Source: Chrysomallon squamiferum (lineage: Eukaryota; Mollusca; Gastropoda; Neomphalida; Peltospiridae). Taken from it: DNA of 64,000 bases. The position numbers and the translations under genes were made by a program. The notes below the pieces were generated by a model, which worked only from the letters and a program-made list of their open reading frames with translations, made no database searches and had not been told where the DNA came from. How positions within the stretch are numbered: position 1 is the first letter of the stretch; each line of letters starts with the position of its first letter. The stretch spans positions 17,489,590-17,553,589 of the forward strand of contig CM022674.1 in assembly GCA_012295275.1 (NCBI GenBank), written 5' to 3'. This document shows, in pieces, positions 15,209 to 28,070 of this stretch.

Positions 15209-16613
15209 CTGTCGTATTTTTTACACTGAATTCACAGAAAAAGTTATATATTGACTCTGTGTTTGAAATAAATTCACAACTATTGTGAATAAATATTTTT
15301 ATTTTACACTAGTTTCACTTTCTTTCCATTGGTTATTAATAAAGACAAGTAACAATTGATTCAAAAGTTAAAAAGATTTTTTATTCGCAAAAATCATGCT
15401 TATTAACTGATTTACAACAGATTTTTTTTTTTTTTAAATGGTTAACGAACAAATCGAAGATATTTTACAAATTATTAAAAGGATAATGAGCAAACAGTTT
15501 GGAATGATTTTTCATTCTCAATGTTCAATCATGCCTGTACTGGGCACCCTATTCGAGTAAATTTAGAAGTTAATTTCACTGACAATTAATTGCAAACATT
15601 TAAATTAAAATTAATAATCATTAAACATAATTATTATTAATAAGCAAATATGAAATACTAATTATAATAACAAATTTATTTTAAAATGTAGAATTATTAC
15701 CTATATGAAAATGAAAAATGATATTAATAATAACAAATTACATTTAATTTAAAATACATGTATGTAAAATAATTGTTAAATCATAATTATTTTCAGTACG
15801 AATATGTAAAATAATAATTATCATAACAAATTAGGAATAAGCTGAACACTCACAATGACTGTTTTATGGCTAAACACAAAGCCTGGATTTCATCTAGTTT
15901 TATCACAGTTCAGTTATTTCCCTTTAGTGGTTTAATAATGTGTTATGAATCTGCTAATATTAAAAATATTGCAACAGTAATCTGTCATGAATAGGGAAGT
16001 AAAAGCTATTGTTACACTAAAATATGAATATGCAACTTAAAGTATTATGCTAATATATTACGAATATACAAATTAAAGTATTAAGCTAAAATATTATGAA
16101 TATGCAAATTATAGTAACTATTGTAACAATGTATTAAGAATGGGGAAAAGCAAAATATTTATTACATATTTGTGTTTGTTTTTCTGAATATTCAAATGTA
16201 AAATATAACAAATTATGAATGATCAATTAATTGAAAAAAGACTAATAAAAATGTATTACAATTTTCTTCATTTTCAGAACATTTTATAACAGCAGTATGT
16301 ATGTATGTATGTATGTATGTGTGTATGTATGTATGTATGTTTTTATGTTTGTAGTCCATGTACTTGTATGTGTGTGTGTTTATGACCATATACAGAAAAG
16401 ATGAACACAATACAAGTCATTAAAATAATTTAAGTGCGATTTTGTATACATATTGCAAATATAAAGAAACGAGAAAGAGTTGTGTTAACATATTCAAAAA
16501 CTGGTTTAATAACAGGTGTAAAGTTATTCTTCAAAATTAAATTTTATATATATATGGTGGGTTTCAAGAACTTCAGCTTGGCCTAACCATTACTGTTAAT
16601 TATTTGTTTGTCT
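15208..16613 (-). other. 3' flank of left kinase copy, no gene seen
   Basis: This is the AT-rich region downstream of the left kinase stop codon, mirrored at 54,885-57,555. It contains a GTAT microsatellite at 16,297-16,340 and several AATAAA-like signals, but no coding feature. It is probably 3' UTR followed by intergenic sequence. Confidence 0.6.
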
Positions 16614-19600
16614 TCACATTTCAATTTTTCTGTCAATTATTTTCTGAAATGATCCAGACTGATTTTGTACATTTTTCAAGGTCTGAACAACCTGTAAATA
16701 AAAAGGGAAGAAATAGTGGCAGGTTATTTTGTGTATGACATTTACGTAGATATTTAAGTATATTATAACTGTTAGTTACTGGCAAATGATTGCAGTGTGA
16801 TATCACCCATCATTTGTACAGTAAGTAACAACTTTTATTTATTAATATATTATTTGTTTAATCCTAATTTCTTATTTTTGTTTTGTTTTTATTTTTGTCT
16901 TTATTTTCTTTTTTAATTGATTTATTTATTTAATTAATTAGAGAGAGAGAGAGAGATACACAGAGAGGCATAGATATATATAGCTTTGTTTCGTTCTGTT
17001 TTCTTTTTGTTTGTTTAAGGTTTTTTTGATGGAGGAACTATTTTTATTCATATTTAAATTGTAAGTAATATTAGACAGGTCTTTTTGTGTGTTTTTTTAG
17101 GTTTTTTTGGAGAGCTGTTAAGGGGAGATCACTCACCTTTTAATGGTTGGCCTGTCCTTTGAGTGCTGTGACCAGCAACTCTGCATGAGATCTTTGTACT
17201 GCGGCATCATGTTTGTTACACTGTTCAGCCGCGGCCTGCTTCCACGAGTCACCAGCTCTATCACCTGTAAACACACTGCTGTTGTTTAACACACACATCA
17301 ACCTATCACAGGTGTGTTCATACTAATGTGTGTGTGTGTACACCAACACTCACAAGCACACACACACACACACGGCTTGAATTCACACACACACAGAAAC
17401 AAGTGCATGTAAATAAACTAATTTACAAGTGCATTTGGATACTAATATAAGTACCTTTACAGAGAAATATATTAATATATCAACTCAAATACCTTTGTAG
17501 ACAGATACATGCAGACACATTCACACCCACACATATATTACACATATACTGCACACTTAAATACACAAATGCACACTCAAGCATATATACACAAATACAT
17601 ACACAAATAACAGATTGTATCACACTACATCTTGCTATGTGGTGGTATCTTGAAACTCGTCTTAACACACACACACACACATACACACGCACAAATACAC
17701 ACAAACGACAAATTGTATCAAATTACCTCTTCCTCCTTCCAAACACATCCACACTCAAACAGACAAACACACAAACAAATCACATCAAACTACCTCTTCC
17801 TCGGTGACAGTGTCTTCAAATGGGTCTTCACAGACAAACAGCTCCCACATTACAAGTCCAAACGAGTAAACATCGGCTGCCGTTGTGATCACTGCGTCAT
17901 CCTCGAGTACAGTGGGGTTCTGCAGTATTTCTGGAGCTGTCCAGCGAATGTTGGCTGGACATGCACTGTAGTTACGACGACCTGTAAAGTTACCTGTGTC
18001 TTTGTACAGTCCATTTAGTAACTATTCTAAAACTTAATAGCTGTTGAGATTAAATTTTATGTTTCTTTTATTTTTATTTTTAAATGAATATTTTAAGATT
18101 ATATACATACGTACATACACAGACACATATGTTCTACATCCATGTTTTCCATAAAGAAATGGAAACACACACATACACACACATACATATAAACACATGC
18201 ACAACTACTTAAACATAAATGGACAGTCACACACACATATATATACACACACACACTCACATATACACATACACATGTATACAAAAACTATACATACATT
18301 AACATATGCAGTTATACTCTCATATTTATACTTACAAACATTAATGCTCAAATATGTACCCTTATTGAATTATATTAATAAACTACTAGAACACATTAAC
18401 AACAGAAAATCTTAAATGGTTTTATATCAGTCTACACCTTTGCTAATGGGAGATAACTCTGCCAAGAAAAACACATAATATTGTCTACCATAGTTCTTAA
18501 AAGGCATTATGGGTAAAGTATAAAAACATATTTTCTTTATTTAATTTTTTATTTATTTATTGATTTATTATCATTATCAGTACTTTATATAAATAATCAT
18601 TATATGTATAAGATTTTTATTTTTATATTAAATCTCTCATTTTTGCATTAAAATATTCACATAAAGATTCACCAATACCAAGTTAAAAGTTTATTTTCCT
18701 TTTGAAATAAAATCTTGGTCTTCTACATCCATATTTTTCTCACAGAAATGGGAACAGACTGATACAAATTCAATAATTTCTATTTTTGTTCAGTTACTGA
18801 CTCTTGTTCATAACAATAATGTCTGTCATTTTTCTTTCAAGGAATTGTGGGTAAAACTCACAGCAGCAGTCTTCCTTTGTACAGTTCTGTCTTAGTGGCT
18901 GTATCATTTTTGTCAGTCCAAAATCAGCAACCTGATATTTTATAAAAATTAAAATTTATTTATAATTCACCAAATTTGTCTTTGAGAATCTGAAGTATAG
19001 CCTACAAGAACCTTGTTTGAAACAAATCTCTTAAGAAAATAATAAGAAATTTTATTTTAAAACAAACAACAATTCTACTGACACTGTCAGAACAGTCAGA
19101 GATTGTGTTCATGATAACCATGAATTAAAAAACTCTTTGACAGCAGAAAAACAAAATATTATAGTTGACCACACCAAGCGTGCCTTAACAGATCTTTGAA
19201 TGGAATGTAAAAAGTTAGAATGAAATTTAAAATAATAATTTTTTTTAAATTCTCCACATCTCTTTTAAACAGAAAACTGATTTTTAATTTTTTTATTTAT
19301 TTGTTTTCTTATTTTTCTTAATATTTTATTTTATTTTATTTTATTTTATTTTATTGCTGGAAATAAATTACAAGGGATCTTTTATATGCACTTTCACTAA
19401 AACTACTTGGCCTATGATCTAACAATAACAGAGCACTGTCTGACCTGGGAAACAGAATTGGTTGGATTGGGAAAATGCCCCTAAAAAACTACTACTAACA
19501 GGGACAAGTCATTAATGCATTCCATATGAGAGCTTTACCTCTAGTCTACACATCCTTTTGTCTAACAACTAAAATGTGTTAGTGTTTACTGATTCTTTAT

Positions 19601-20199
19601 CTTCAAATAATTGAGAATAAAAAAATTAAAAAATGAATTAACATCAGAACACTACAAAATAAAACAGCAAACATTTGATTTAACACAGCCACATTCAACA
19701 GCCTTCGTGTTCAGCCAACAAAAGCTGTCTTTAGTTTTGAAGTTTAAGTGTTTCTAAAATATCGTTGATTTGTTAACAGCTGTAATATTTTGCAGTCTTC
19801 TGTCAGAACAGTTTTAGAAATCTGTTATAAATCACTGATAAATCAGGACTATTGGAATAAAAATCTGTTATTTTTTTTTTTGTGATTTATTTTTAAAACA
19901 GTATTTGTTAGTTATAAAGCATAACAAAAAATAATAATAATATTTGTCAAGGCAGTGATCAATTTGTTTTTAGAATGGCAAAACCTATTTTGTATATCTC
20001 TGTAGAAAAAAAATCTTCATTGCAGCTTCTTTTATACTTTATTATTAGCAAAGAGTTATCAGCTCTATTTAAACATTCATTTCATAGACTTAAGCTTAGG
20101 TAGTGAATATTAATTCCTTTCATACGGAAGTTATTATATTCATAATACTCTGTAATAATGTAGTAATAAGATACTTTTTTGTGAAGTGTGTGTTTATTT

Positions 20200-21000
<801 letters not shown>

Positions 21001-22661
21001 CTGTTCATATCTCTCCCCTTTTTTTTCTCTCACCTGAGAAACCAAACTTCTTTCTTCATCAGCTCTATGATGTCATCAGTCACCTGGTTGTCATGGAGAA
21101 AATCTTTACTAATCGACAACTTTAATCAAAAAATGTTTCCTTAAATATCTAATTAATAAATATAAATAAAATATATATATGTATGTAAAAAAATAATTAA
21201 AAAGAAAATAAATAAAAATTCGAATCCTATATCTGCATTTGTAAATTCACCATGGCAGTAGCTCACCTCTGTCTTATTTTAATCGTGTCAATAGACATAA
21301 CAGCATTCTCTAAAACAGGCAGCTGACTTTTCTTGGACACTTTCGATCCTGGTTCATAATCCCGGTACCTAACAGACATCAGTGATGGGGCTGTTAGGCG
21401 TTTGTCATAAATGTCATCATTGGGGGAATGGTGTGAAAACCCTCTCATTTTTCCAGTAACTGAAACAGCAAATATGTGACTTCTTAAACACTTTTATATA
21501 TATATATATATATAATGATGTCGCAACCATAGAAAAATGTTGGTGATCAGGTATTTTTAAATTAATTCTATTTTTTAATCTATTTTATTATTAATTAAGA
21601 TCGGAAGCTACAAAACCAAAATTAAATGTAAAACTCAGAACTATACGGATAACATACAGAGTAGTTCTTCGTATCACCTAAGGTTCATTTGTTATTATTA
21701 ATAAAGATTGGAAGCCAAACATAATTTCAAAATCTAACTCAGAAGAATACAGACTCCAATTAGAACAGTTCTTTATGTCACTAAATGAATATTTTAAATG
21801 CAGAACTCCGAAAATCTCACCTGGAAGTTTGTAGTAGAATGGTAGGTGTGTTCTACTGAGGTAACACAAGAATCCGATAATGAATGCCATGAACAAGAAG
21901 CTAAGAATAGCACCAAACATAATAAACATATCACTGCTCTTGCGGTTTTCTGATCTTTCTGCAAAAAATTTAAATGATCAAGTACTGTTAATTAGACGGC
22001 ATTCTCATTAGTGTATTCTGCAGTTACACTGATGCTTGTCATCCAACAGTCTTGTAAAATTTATTTAAATTATTAATTAATTACTAATTACACGGCAGTC
22101 TCATTAGTATATTTAAAAAAATAATAATTTGTTGCCACAGTCATGCTTGTTATCTGACAAACTCTAAATTTATATTATAAAACGTCTAACCTAGAATTTC
22201 AGAATATATTGTATGTTTTACATTTCTAACAACAGATATCTCTGTAACAATTGATATAAATTTCAAAAACAAATTTTGTACAGTGATATTTCTACTTACA
22301 TTTTTTTATTCACCACATCACATAATTTACACATTCCGTTATTTTTACTTTGAAGAAAGCAGAAAAATTCCTAACAGACTGAGGATATGAAAAATTGTCC
22401 AGTTATTTTCTGATCAGTTATATAGGTTAAGTATGTTATGTAAAATATAACAATGCATAAATCACTGATAACATTCAAGCATCAACTTATATGTGGGTTC
22501 TTACATTTCTGTGAATCAAACAATGCTACAGAATTTTTTATATATATACACACACACACACACATACATACATACATACATATATATATATATGTGTGTG
22601 TGTGGGTGTGTGTTTACAGACAGACATACAGATAGATAGACATAGATTTAGATTTTTTTTT

Positions 22662-22696
<35 letters not shown>

Positions 22697-22730
22697 GACA
22701 CATATACATACATACATATATATATATATA

Positions 22731-22840
22731 TGTAGCAGTACCAGATTTTTTTTTTTTTACGTTTTCCAGAACACAGGAAGTAGAACGTAACAGCTACGGG
22801 TGGGTTCAGACCATTTATTCGATGTCACACAAAAAATGAA
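22731..22840 (-). repeat. 3' LTR remnant (110 bp)
   Basis: This stretch is almost identical to the inner 109 bases of the 5' LTR. It is joined directly to the end of the pol frame at 22,841, with no polypurine tract and no U3 region. The last codons of the pol frame (down to 22,757) run into this remnant. An internal deletion of about 1.15 kb of LTR plus adjoining sequence is the simplest explanation. Confidence 0.75.
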
Positions 22841-23914
22841 CGACGTTGAACGACGTGGTAGAGGCTGTGGTGGAGGTTGTGGCGAAGGTCGAGGCCGAGG
22901 TGGAGATATTGGTAAATGAGGTGAAGAAGATGAAACCGGAGAAGATGAAGGCAAATCTCCTTCATCCAGAGATAACATGTCTTGATTCTCACTAGGATCA
23001 GTTTCTGTGCTTTCAGCCTCTGGGGCATTAAGCATGTGTTCGTCAACACCAGAACCTTCACCCTCTGTCTCAACAAGATGCTGATCGTCATTAGCAACCT
23101 GCGAGGCAGACGTAATTTCTCCAACAGTAACTTCAGGGATGGATATAAGACCATCGTCTGCTGTGGAAAATATATCAAGATCCTCTATCTCCGACTGTGT
23201 TTCCTCCAAATCTTGTTTCTCTGGTGTAGGATTTGAATGAAGCAGTTTCCTCCTGGGTTTCGGCTTAGGCTTTTCTTCCTTATCAGGAAGAAGGGACCCT
23301 ATTGGAAGAAGATGATTTCGATGTAAGGTCCTTGTCCTTCCCTCACCATCTTCCCTCTGTACAACGAACACCGGGATATCCTTGTTCGGCTGTGAAAGGA
23401 TGAGGTATGGAAATTCTTCCCATCGATCTGCAAGTTTATGCTTACCCTCGAAAGCCAATGTCTTGACTAAGACACGATCACCTTCCTCTAAGGTTGCGCC
23501 CCTAACCTTCAGGTCATAGCCAGTCGTTTGTCGTTGTTGAGCTAACTTTATTGCTTTTGATGCCAATTCATAGGAATGTTTAATTTTCTCCTTTAAAGAT
23601 TTGACATATGTCAGCAGTGAGTCATTACCCCTGTTCAAATCAATTCCAAAGGCAAGATCAATGGGCAATCGGGGCTCTCGTCCGAACATTAAGAAGAACG
23701 GTGAATATCCAGTTGAATCATGCCTGATGCAGTTATAGGCATGAACTAGAGGTCCAACATATGTTTTCCAGTCCTTCTTTTGATCAGGATTAAGAGTCCC
23801 AAGCATATCAAGCAATGTACGATTAAATCTCTCGCACATGCCATTACCCATTGGATGGTATGGGGTAGTTCTTGATTTGTCCATTCCCAAAATTATGCAA
23901 AGTTCTTTCATCAA
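22757..23914 (-). CDS. Pol 3' part: integrase C-terminal half, separated by frameshift
   Basis: This frame of 385 residues overlaps the end of the main pol frame by four bases and continues the integrase. It has the catalytic glutamate in GMCERFNRTL, then FFLMFGREPRLP, then a chromatin- or RNA-binding-like C-terminal domain (GDRVLVKTLAF to HRNHLLPIG). After that comes an acidic, Ser/Pro-rich tail that reads into the LTR remnant. The initiator ATG in the track is only the first Met of the shifted frame. The family normally encodes one continuous integrase, so this break marks a mutated copy. Confidence 0.88.
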   Translation of the reverse strand: MMKELCIILGMDKSRTTPYHPMGNGMCERFNRTLLDMLGTLNPDQKKDWKTYVGPLVHAYNCIRHDSTGYSPFFLMFGREPRLPIDLAFGIDLNRGNDSLLTYVKSLKEKIKHSYELASKAIKLAQQRQTTGYDLKVRGATLEEGDRVLVKTLAFEGKHKLADRWEEFPYLILSQPNKDIPVFVVQREDGEGRTRTLHRNHLLPIGSLLPDKEEKPKPKPRRKLLHSNPTPEKQDLEETQSEIEDLDIFSTADDGLISIPEVTVGEITSASQVANDDQHLVETEGEGSGVDEHMLNAPEAESTETDPSENQDMLSLDEGDLPSSSPVSSSSPHLPISPPRPRPSPQPPPQPLPRRSTSFIFCVTSNKWSEPTRSCYVLLPVFWKT

Positions 23915-26900
23915 ACGACTTTCAAGTTCGCCCCCTGATCACTATGTATTCGTAGAGGAATACCATAGTGTATCACAAAGTTGTTGTAGAAGGCCTCTGC
24001 TGTAGTCTTTGCTGTCATATTTCTAGTAGGTATAGCTTGCACGTACCTGGTGAAATGATCAGTGATTATTAAAATATGTTGATAACCTCCCTTTGAGGTT
24101 TCCAAAGTAAGAAAGTCCATACAAATTAACTCCAGGGGTTGAGTGGTGGTGATATTAATAAGCGGAGCACGAGCATTAGCTAATGATTTCCGCCGTACAC
24201 ACCGGTTACAGTTTTTAATCCATTCCTCAACATCAGCTGCCATGCCTGGCCAATCAAATCTGTCACGAAGAAGTGATAAAGTCCTGTCACGACCAGGATG
24301 CCCAACATCATTGTGTAAACCATGGAGAACATCATGAACATATTTAGATGGTAAAACAAGTTGATATCGAATCTGACCATCGATCTTCACCTGGCGATGC
24401 AAAATACCTCTCACAAAAACAAAACTATCAAAAGCTCTGAAATAGGCATTATTCACTGGGGTAGAAGGAAAATCTTGTCGACGAGGTTTCTTCTTCCTTC
24501 GTACAAGCTCCATCCATGGATGCAAGATTGTATCAGCAGCTTGGGCTTTCCTCCAGTCTCTGTCAGACATTCCACTGATGTTCTGTCCATCATCCAGAAC
24601 AGAATCGACCACTTCTGCAGAAGTGCTTAATGCTTCTACAAACGGTTGAGCATTCAAAACACCACATACAGCTCTAACTGTGTCTGCCGATATTTCGGTA
24701 TGTTCTGATGAACCAGGTAGTCTGGATAAAGAATGAGCATCAGCGTTGTTTAACCCAGGTCGGTAAAAGATGTTAAAATCGTATGATGCAAGTGCTGCTA
24801 GCCATCTGTGACCCGTGGCATCCAACTTTGCCGATGTGAGTACATATGTTAGCGGGTTGTTATCGGTCAGCACCGTAAACTTGTTTCCATACACATATTC
24901 ATGATATTTCTCACTTATAGCCCATTTTAAAGCAAGAAATTCTAACCGATGAGCTGAATAATTGGCTTCAGACTTACTGAGACTTCTACTGGCATAGCTA
25001 ATGACATGCTTCATCCCGTCATTTTCTTGATAAAGCACAGCACCAAGGCTATGTGAACTTGCATCAATGTGCAATTCAAACGGTTTACTGTAATCAGGAT
25101 ACCCAAGAATGGGAGGCGAAGATAAGATTTCTTTCAGTTGCTGAAAAGCTACCTCTTGACTGGGTCCCCATGTCCAAGGTTTGCGGGGTTCGTTCTTCTT
25201 GGATTGTGGCCTGGTGTGAGGCATTAAGGATGTCAAAGGTCTAGCTACCTTTGCAAAATCCTTAACAAATTTTCTATAATAGCCAGCGAACCCCAAAAAT
25301 TGCCTAACCTCATTAGGGTTAGTTGGCTTTGGCCAATTAATAATCTTCTCAACTTTATCAGGATCGGCTTCTATCCCAGCCTCAGAAATTACATGTCCAA
25401 GAAAATTTATTTTGTTTTTGAAAAAGGAACACTTCTCTGCTGTCAGCTTCAAACCTGATTCTCGAACTCGCTGAAATACTTGGGACAAGCGATCAAGATG
25501 TTCATCATACGTTTTGGAAAATATTAAAATATCATCCAAATAAATCAAACATGACTTGAGATGAAGTCCCTCAAAGGTATCATTCATCAACCGTTGATAT
25601 GTTGCTGGACTGTTGCATAACCCAAAGGGCATACGATTGTATTCGTAAAATCCTAAAGGTCCAACAGTAAATGCAGTTCTTTCCTTGTGGTTTTCTTCAA
25701 TTTTAACCTGGTGGTATCCACTCTTCATGTCTAAAGTTGAAAAATATTTTGCACCCGTCACAGCATCAAACATCTCAATTCTTGGAAGAGAGTAAGAATC
25801 TTTAACGGTTTTCGAATTCAGCTGTCTATAATCTACACACATCCTGAGTTTACCATTTTTCTTGCGAGCTAATACCACGTTTGAAGACCAAGGAGAATGA
25901 GAATGTCTAATGATGCCACCGGCCAACAACTGTTGTAAATGATCCTTGACCTCCTGGTACATTGCGGGTGGTATACGTCTATGTCGCTGCTTAAAGGGCG
26001 TTTCATCGTCTAACTCAATTCGATGGTGTACCGCAGTGGTATGACCTACATCTAGATCACCTGTTGAGAAAATATCTGAAAAAGAAGAAATGACCTGTTT
26101 TCCCTGTTCTAATTCTTCAGGTACTAAACAACAATCTCCAAAATTCAACATATCTAAAACAGAAAAATCTTTTGAAGTTGTTGTCTCTTTCATCTCAGGA
26201 ATATCTTCAATTTCAACAGCTTGTATTTCACAAATAATGGCACGTGAGGGAACGGATATTGCACGAGTTGTCACATTGGAAATGTGAATGTCTAACTCAA
26301 ACAATTTCTTTTTATTGTCATACTTGTAGCTGAATAAACTTGGAGCGATGTCTAAGTCATCCGGAATAACGGAACCCTTGGTTGGTGCAGTCATAGCCCA
26401 AGTACATCTATAGGGAAGAGGTTTATCAACAACACTACGCAGCGTGATTTCACTGTTGGCAGGAATCACCACTCTTTTGCATTCTGCACTCTTCACCTTA
26501 CCAAGAATAAAATGGTTTCTCTCCAATTCTTTTTGCTGTAATGTTAAACATCTAAAAGACAGATACCAAGGGGTATGAAGATTAGCTTTTTGTAGAAATC
26601 TGTTACCATGTGTTTTCTTGCACTGATTCATAAAATGAGAGAGAACGTTAGTACCAAGAAGTAATGGGACAGAAGAATTGTACTTACTATTTGGTACAAC
26701 TAACAAAATGCTAAGCAAAGGAGAGGAAATACTGTCTGTCCCTTGCAGTTCAACTTCAATATACCCATGATACGGTAAAAGCTTACCATCGGCACATTCA
26801 ACGTTTAAAATAGTATCAAGAGATTTGAGAGGTGTATCAGAAAAATGCTTGTTATAAAAACCTTCAGAAATTGTTGAAACTGTAGAACCAGTATCTAACA

Positions 26901-26958
26901 GAGCTTTAGTAGAAATACCATTGACAAGTATAGAACTTTCATTTGGATCACCAACCAT
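23911..26958 (-). CDS. pol: Pol polyprotein: protease, RT, RNase H and part of integrase
   Basis: The 1,015-residue frame starts as numbered from the ATG at 26,958, but it is probably translated as a Gag-Pol fusion. Domains in order: aspartic protease with LLDTGS (about residues 20-25); reverse transcriptase with the LDMKSGYHQ and MPFGLCNSPATYQ motifs and the YLDD active site (about 473-476); Ty3-type RNase H with HIDAS (about 630) and TDN (about 698-700); integrase zinc motif with two His and NCNRC (about 880-925); then the first two integrase acidic residues, in CMDFL and SDQGA. The frame stops right after SDQGA because one base is missing near 23,930. The third acidic residue lies in the next frame. 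Confidence 0.93.
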   Translation of the reverse strand: MVGDPNESSILVNGISTKALLDTGSTVSTISEGFYNKHFSDTPLKSLDTILNVECADGKLLPYHGYIEVELQGTDSISSPLLSILLVVPNSKYNSSVPLLLGTNVLSHFMNQCKKTHGNRFLQKANLHTPWYLSFRCLTLQQKELERNHFILGKVKSAECKRVVIPANSEITLRSVVDKPLPYRCTWAMTAPTKGSVIPDDLDIAPSLFSYKYDNKKKLFELDIHISNVTTRAISVPSRAIICEIQAVEIEDIPEMKETTTSKDFSVLDMLNFGDCCLVPEELEQGKQVISSFSDIFSTGDLDVGHTTAVHHRIELDDETPFKQRHRRIPPAMYQEVKDHLQQLLAGGIIRHSHSPWSSNVVLARKKNGKLRMCVDYRQLNSKTVKDSYSLPRIEMFDAVTGAKYFSTLDMKSGYHQVKIEENHKERTAFTVGPLGFYEYNRMPFGLCNSPATYQRLMNDTFEGLHLKSCLIYLDDILIFSKTYDEHLDRLSQVFQRVRESGLKLTAEKCSFFKNKINFLGHVISEAGIEADPDKVEKIINWPKPTNPNEVRQFLGFAGYYRKFVKDFAKVARPLTSLMPHTRPQSKKNEPRKPWTWGPSQEVAFQQLKEILSSPPILGYPDYSKPFELHIDASSHSLGAVLYQENDGMKHVISYASRSLSKSEANYSAHRLEFLALKWAISEKYHEYVYGNKFTVLTDNNPLTYVLTSAKLDATGHRWLAALASYDFNIFYRPGLNNADAHSLSRLPGSSEHTEISADTVRAVCGVLNAQPFVEALSTSAEVVDSVLDDGQNISGMSDRDWRKAQAADTILHPWMELVRRKKKPRRQDFPSTPVNNAYFRAFDSFVFVRGILHRQVKIDGQIRYQLVLPSKYVHDVLHGLHNDVGHPGRDRTLSLLRDRFDWPGMAADVEEWIKNCNRCVRRKSLANARAPLINITTTQPLELICMDFLTLETSKGGYQHILIITDHFTRYVQAIPTRNMTAKTTAEAFYNNFVIHYGIPLRIHSDQGANLKVV

Positions 26959-27005
26959 TTCTGTTATTTGCTGGTTTTGAAATATGGGCTTGACTCCATG
27001 TGTAC

Positions 27006-28070
27006 CTATGGGTTGCCCTTCGCCATAGGCGGTCTCCAGTTTAAAGGTTTACCTGTCTGGTGGGGTAATTTAACCCTACATCCCTTCTTTATGTGCCCTG
27101 GCTGACCACAACGAAAACAGACCGGTTCATTACTCTGAAAAGAAGATGATGCAGAATTCCATTTTGGAACAGATTTGATATCTGCCTGATGCCTTGTTTT
27201 GGACTCAGTGGCTGTCTGACGCTGCTTCAGAGAACTCAACTCTGCTGACATCTGTTTGAGTATATCTCGAATTTCCTGAATATCGGAATTCTCTTGAGAA
27301 ACCGCAGCCTTTCCAGGAATAGTCTTGCCCTTTGATTCAATTATTTTCTTTCTCTGTTGCAATTCTTCTTCTACTTGTCTTATAACTTTAATAAAATCTT
27401 CAAAAGTGTCATCCTTTTCAAACTTGTGTCCTGATAAATCTTTTAGTTCAGGTCGAAGCCCTGTCCAAAACATATTACGTAACATTGCTTCAGTTTCAGA
27501 TTGATTCACTTTCCCTGCAGCAACAGCCTTGCACAAAATATCTTCAAGCCGGCATGCCCAGTCAGCTACACTTTCATCGTCACTTTGTTTAGCTGTGTAA
27601 AAGGTAGCCATAATAGCATGACCCACTTTTACTTCTCCAAGAACACTATCAAGTTTCTCTATTAGTCTTTCAATAGGCGCATCTTTATCTATATCCATTG
27701 CAACGCGAGCAGCTTTACCGCGAAGCGAACGCCTAATAGCTTCAGACAGGACAGATGTACCATGGGTATTAGTCAAACATTCCAATTCATGTTTCCATTG
27801 ATCAAAATCAACATCACCTTTCCCGTCACCTGAGAAGAAAGGAAGCCGAGGTGGCTGTGTTAAAGTCAGTGACGAAGGCAGAGTAGGCTGTAAAGGTGAA
27901 TATTTGGCAGCTCCTTCATCTTCCTTTTTGACAGCTCCTTTAGTAAACTGAGTCATCCAGCTAACCAAATCTTCTGGAGTATCAGCCTTAGGCTGGACAT
28001 GTAACTGTCTAAATGACGAAATTAACTGCACCTCTTCCGCACTTAATTCCGCTATTTTAGGATCAGACAT
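27006..28070 (-). CDS. gag: Gag polyprotein of gypsy element
   Basis: The 354-residue frame starts at an ATG after a leader of about 640 bases. The N-terminal and central parts resemble a retrotransposon capsid region: a WKHELECL-like segment and a long helical region ending in an EEELQQRKK coiled stretch. Near the C-terminus is one CCHC zinc knuckle, CFRCGQPGHIKKGC (C-x2-C-x4-H-x4-C), typical of nucleocapsid. The frame ends at a TAG 38 bases after a TTTAAAC heptamer, and pol follows in the -1 frame. No internal stop is present, so gag appears intact. Confidence 0.9.
   Translation of the reverse strand: MSDPKIAELSAEEVQLISSFRQLHVQPKADTPEDLVSWMTQFTKGAVKKEDEGAAKYSPLQPTLPSSLTLTQPPRLPFFSGDGKGDVDFDQWKHELECLTNTHGTSVLSEAIRRSLRGKAARVAMDIDKDAPIERLIEKLDSVLGEVKVGHAIMATFYTAKQSDDESVADWACRLEDILCKAVAAGKVNQSETEAMLRNMFWTGLRPELKDLSGHKFEKDDTFEDFIKVIRQVEEELQQRKKIIESKGKTIPGKAAVSQENSDIQEIRDILKQMSAELSSLKQRQTATESKTRHQADIKSVPKWNSASSSFQSNEPVCFRCGQPGHIKKGCRVKLPHQTGKPLNWRPPMAKGNP
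27039..27045 (-). promoter_or_regulatory. Candidate -1 ribosomal frameshift site (T TTA AAC)
   Basis: Read on the minus strand in the gag frame, the codons are ..CCT TTA AAC, forming the classic X XXY YYZ heptamer TTTAAAC. Slipping back one base here enters a frame that stays open through the gag stop and into pol. The pol ATG at 26,958 is in exactly that -1 frame (offset 1,112 bases from the gag start, remainder 2). A downstream stimulatory structure was not established. Confidence 0.7.

Noticed and set aside
23982-25244. Plus-strand frames of 60-90 codons inside the gypsy element
   Set aside because: Shadows antisense to the pol coding sequence.
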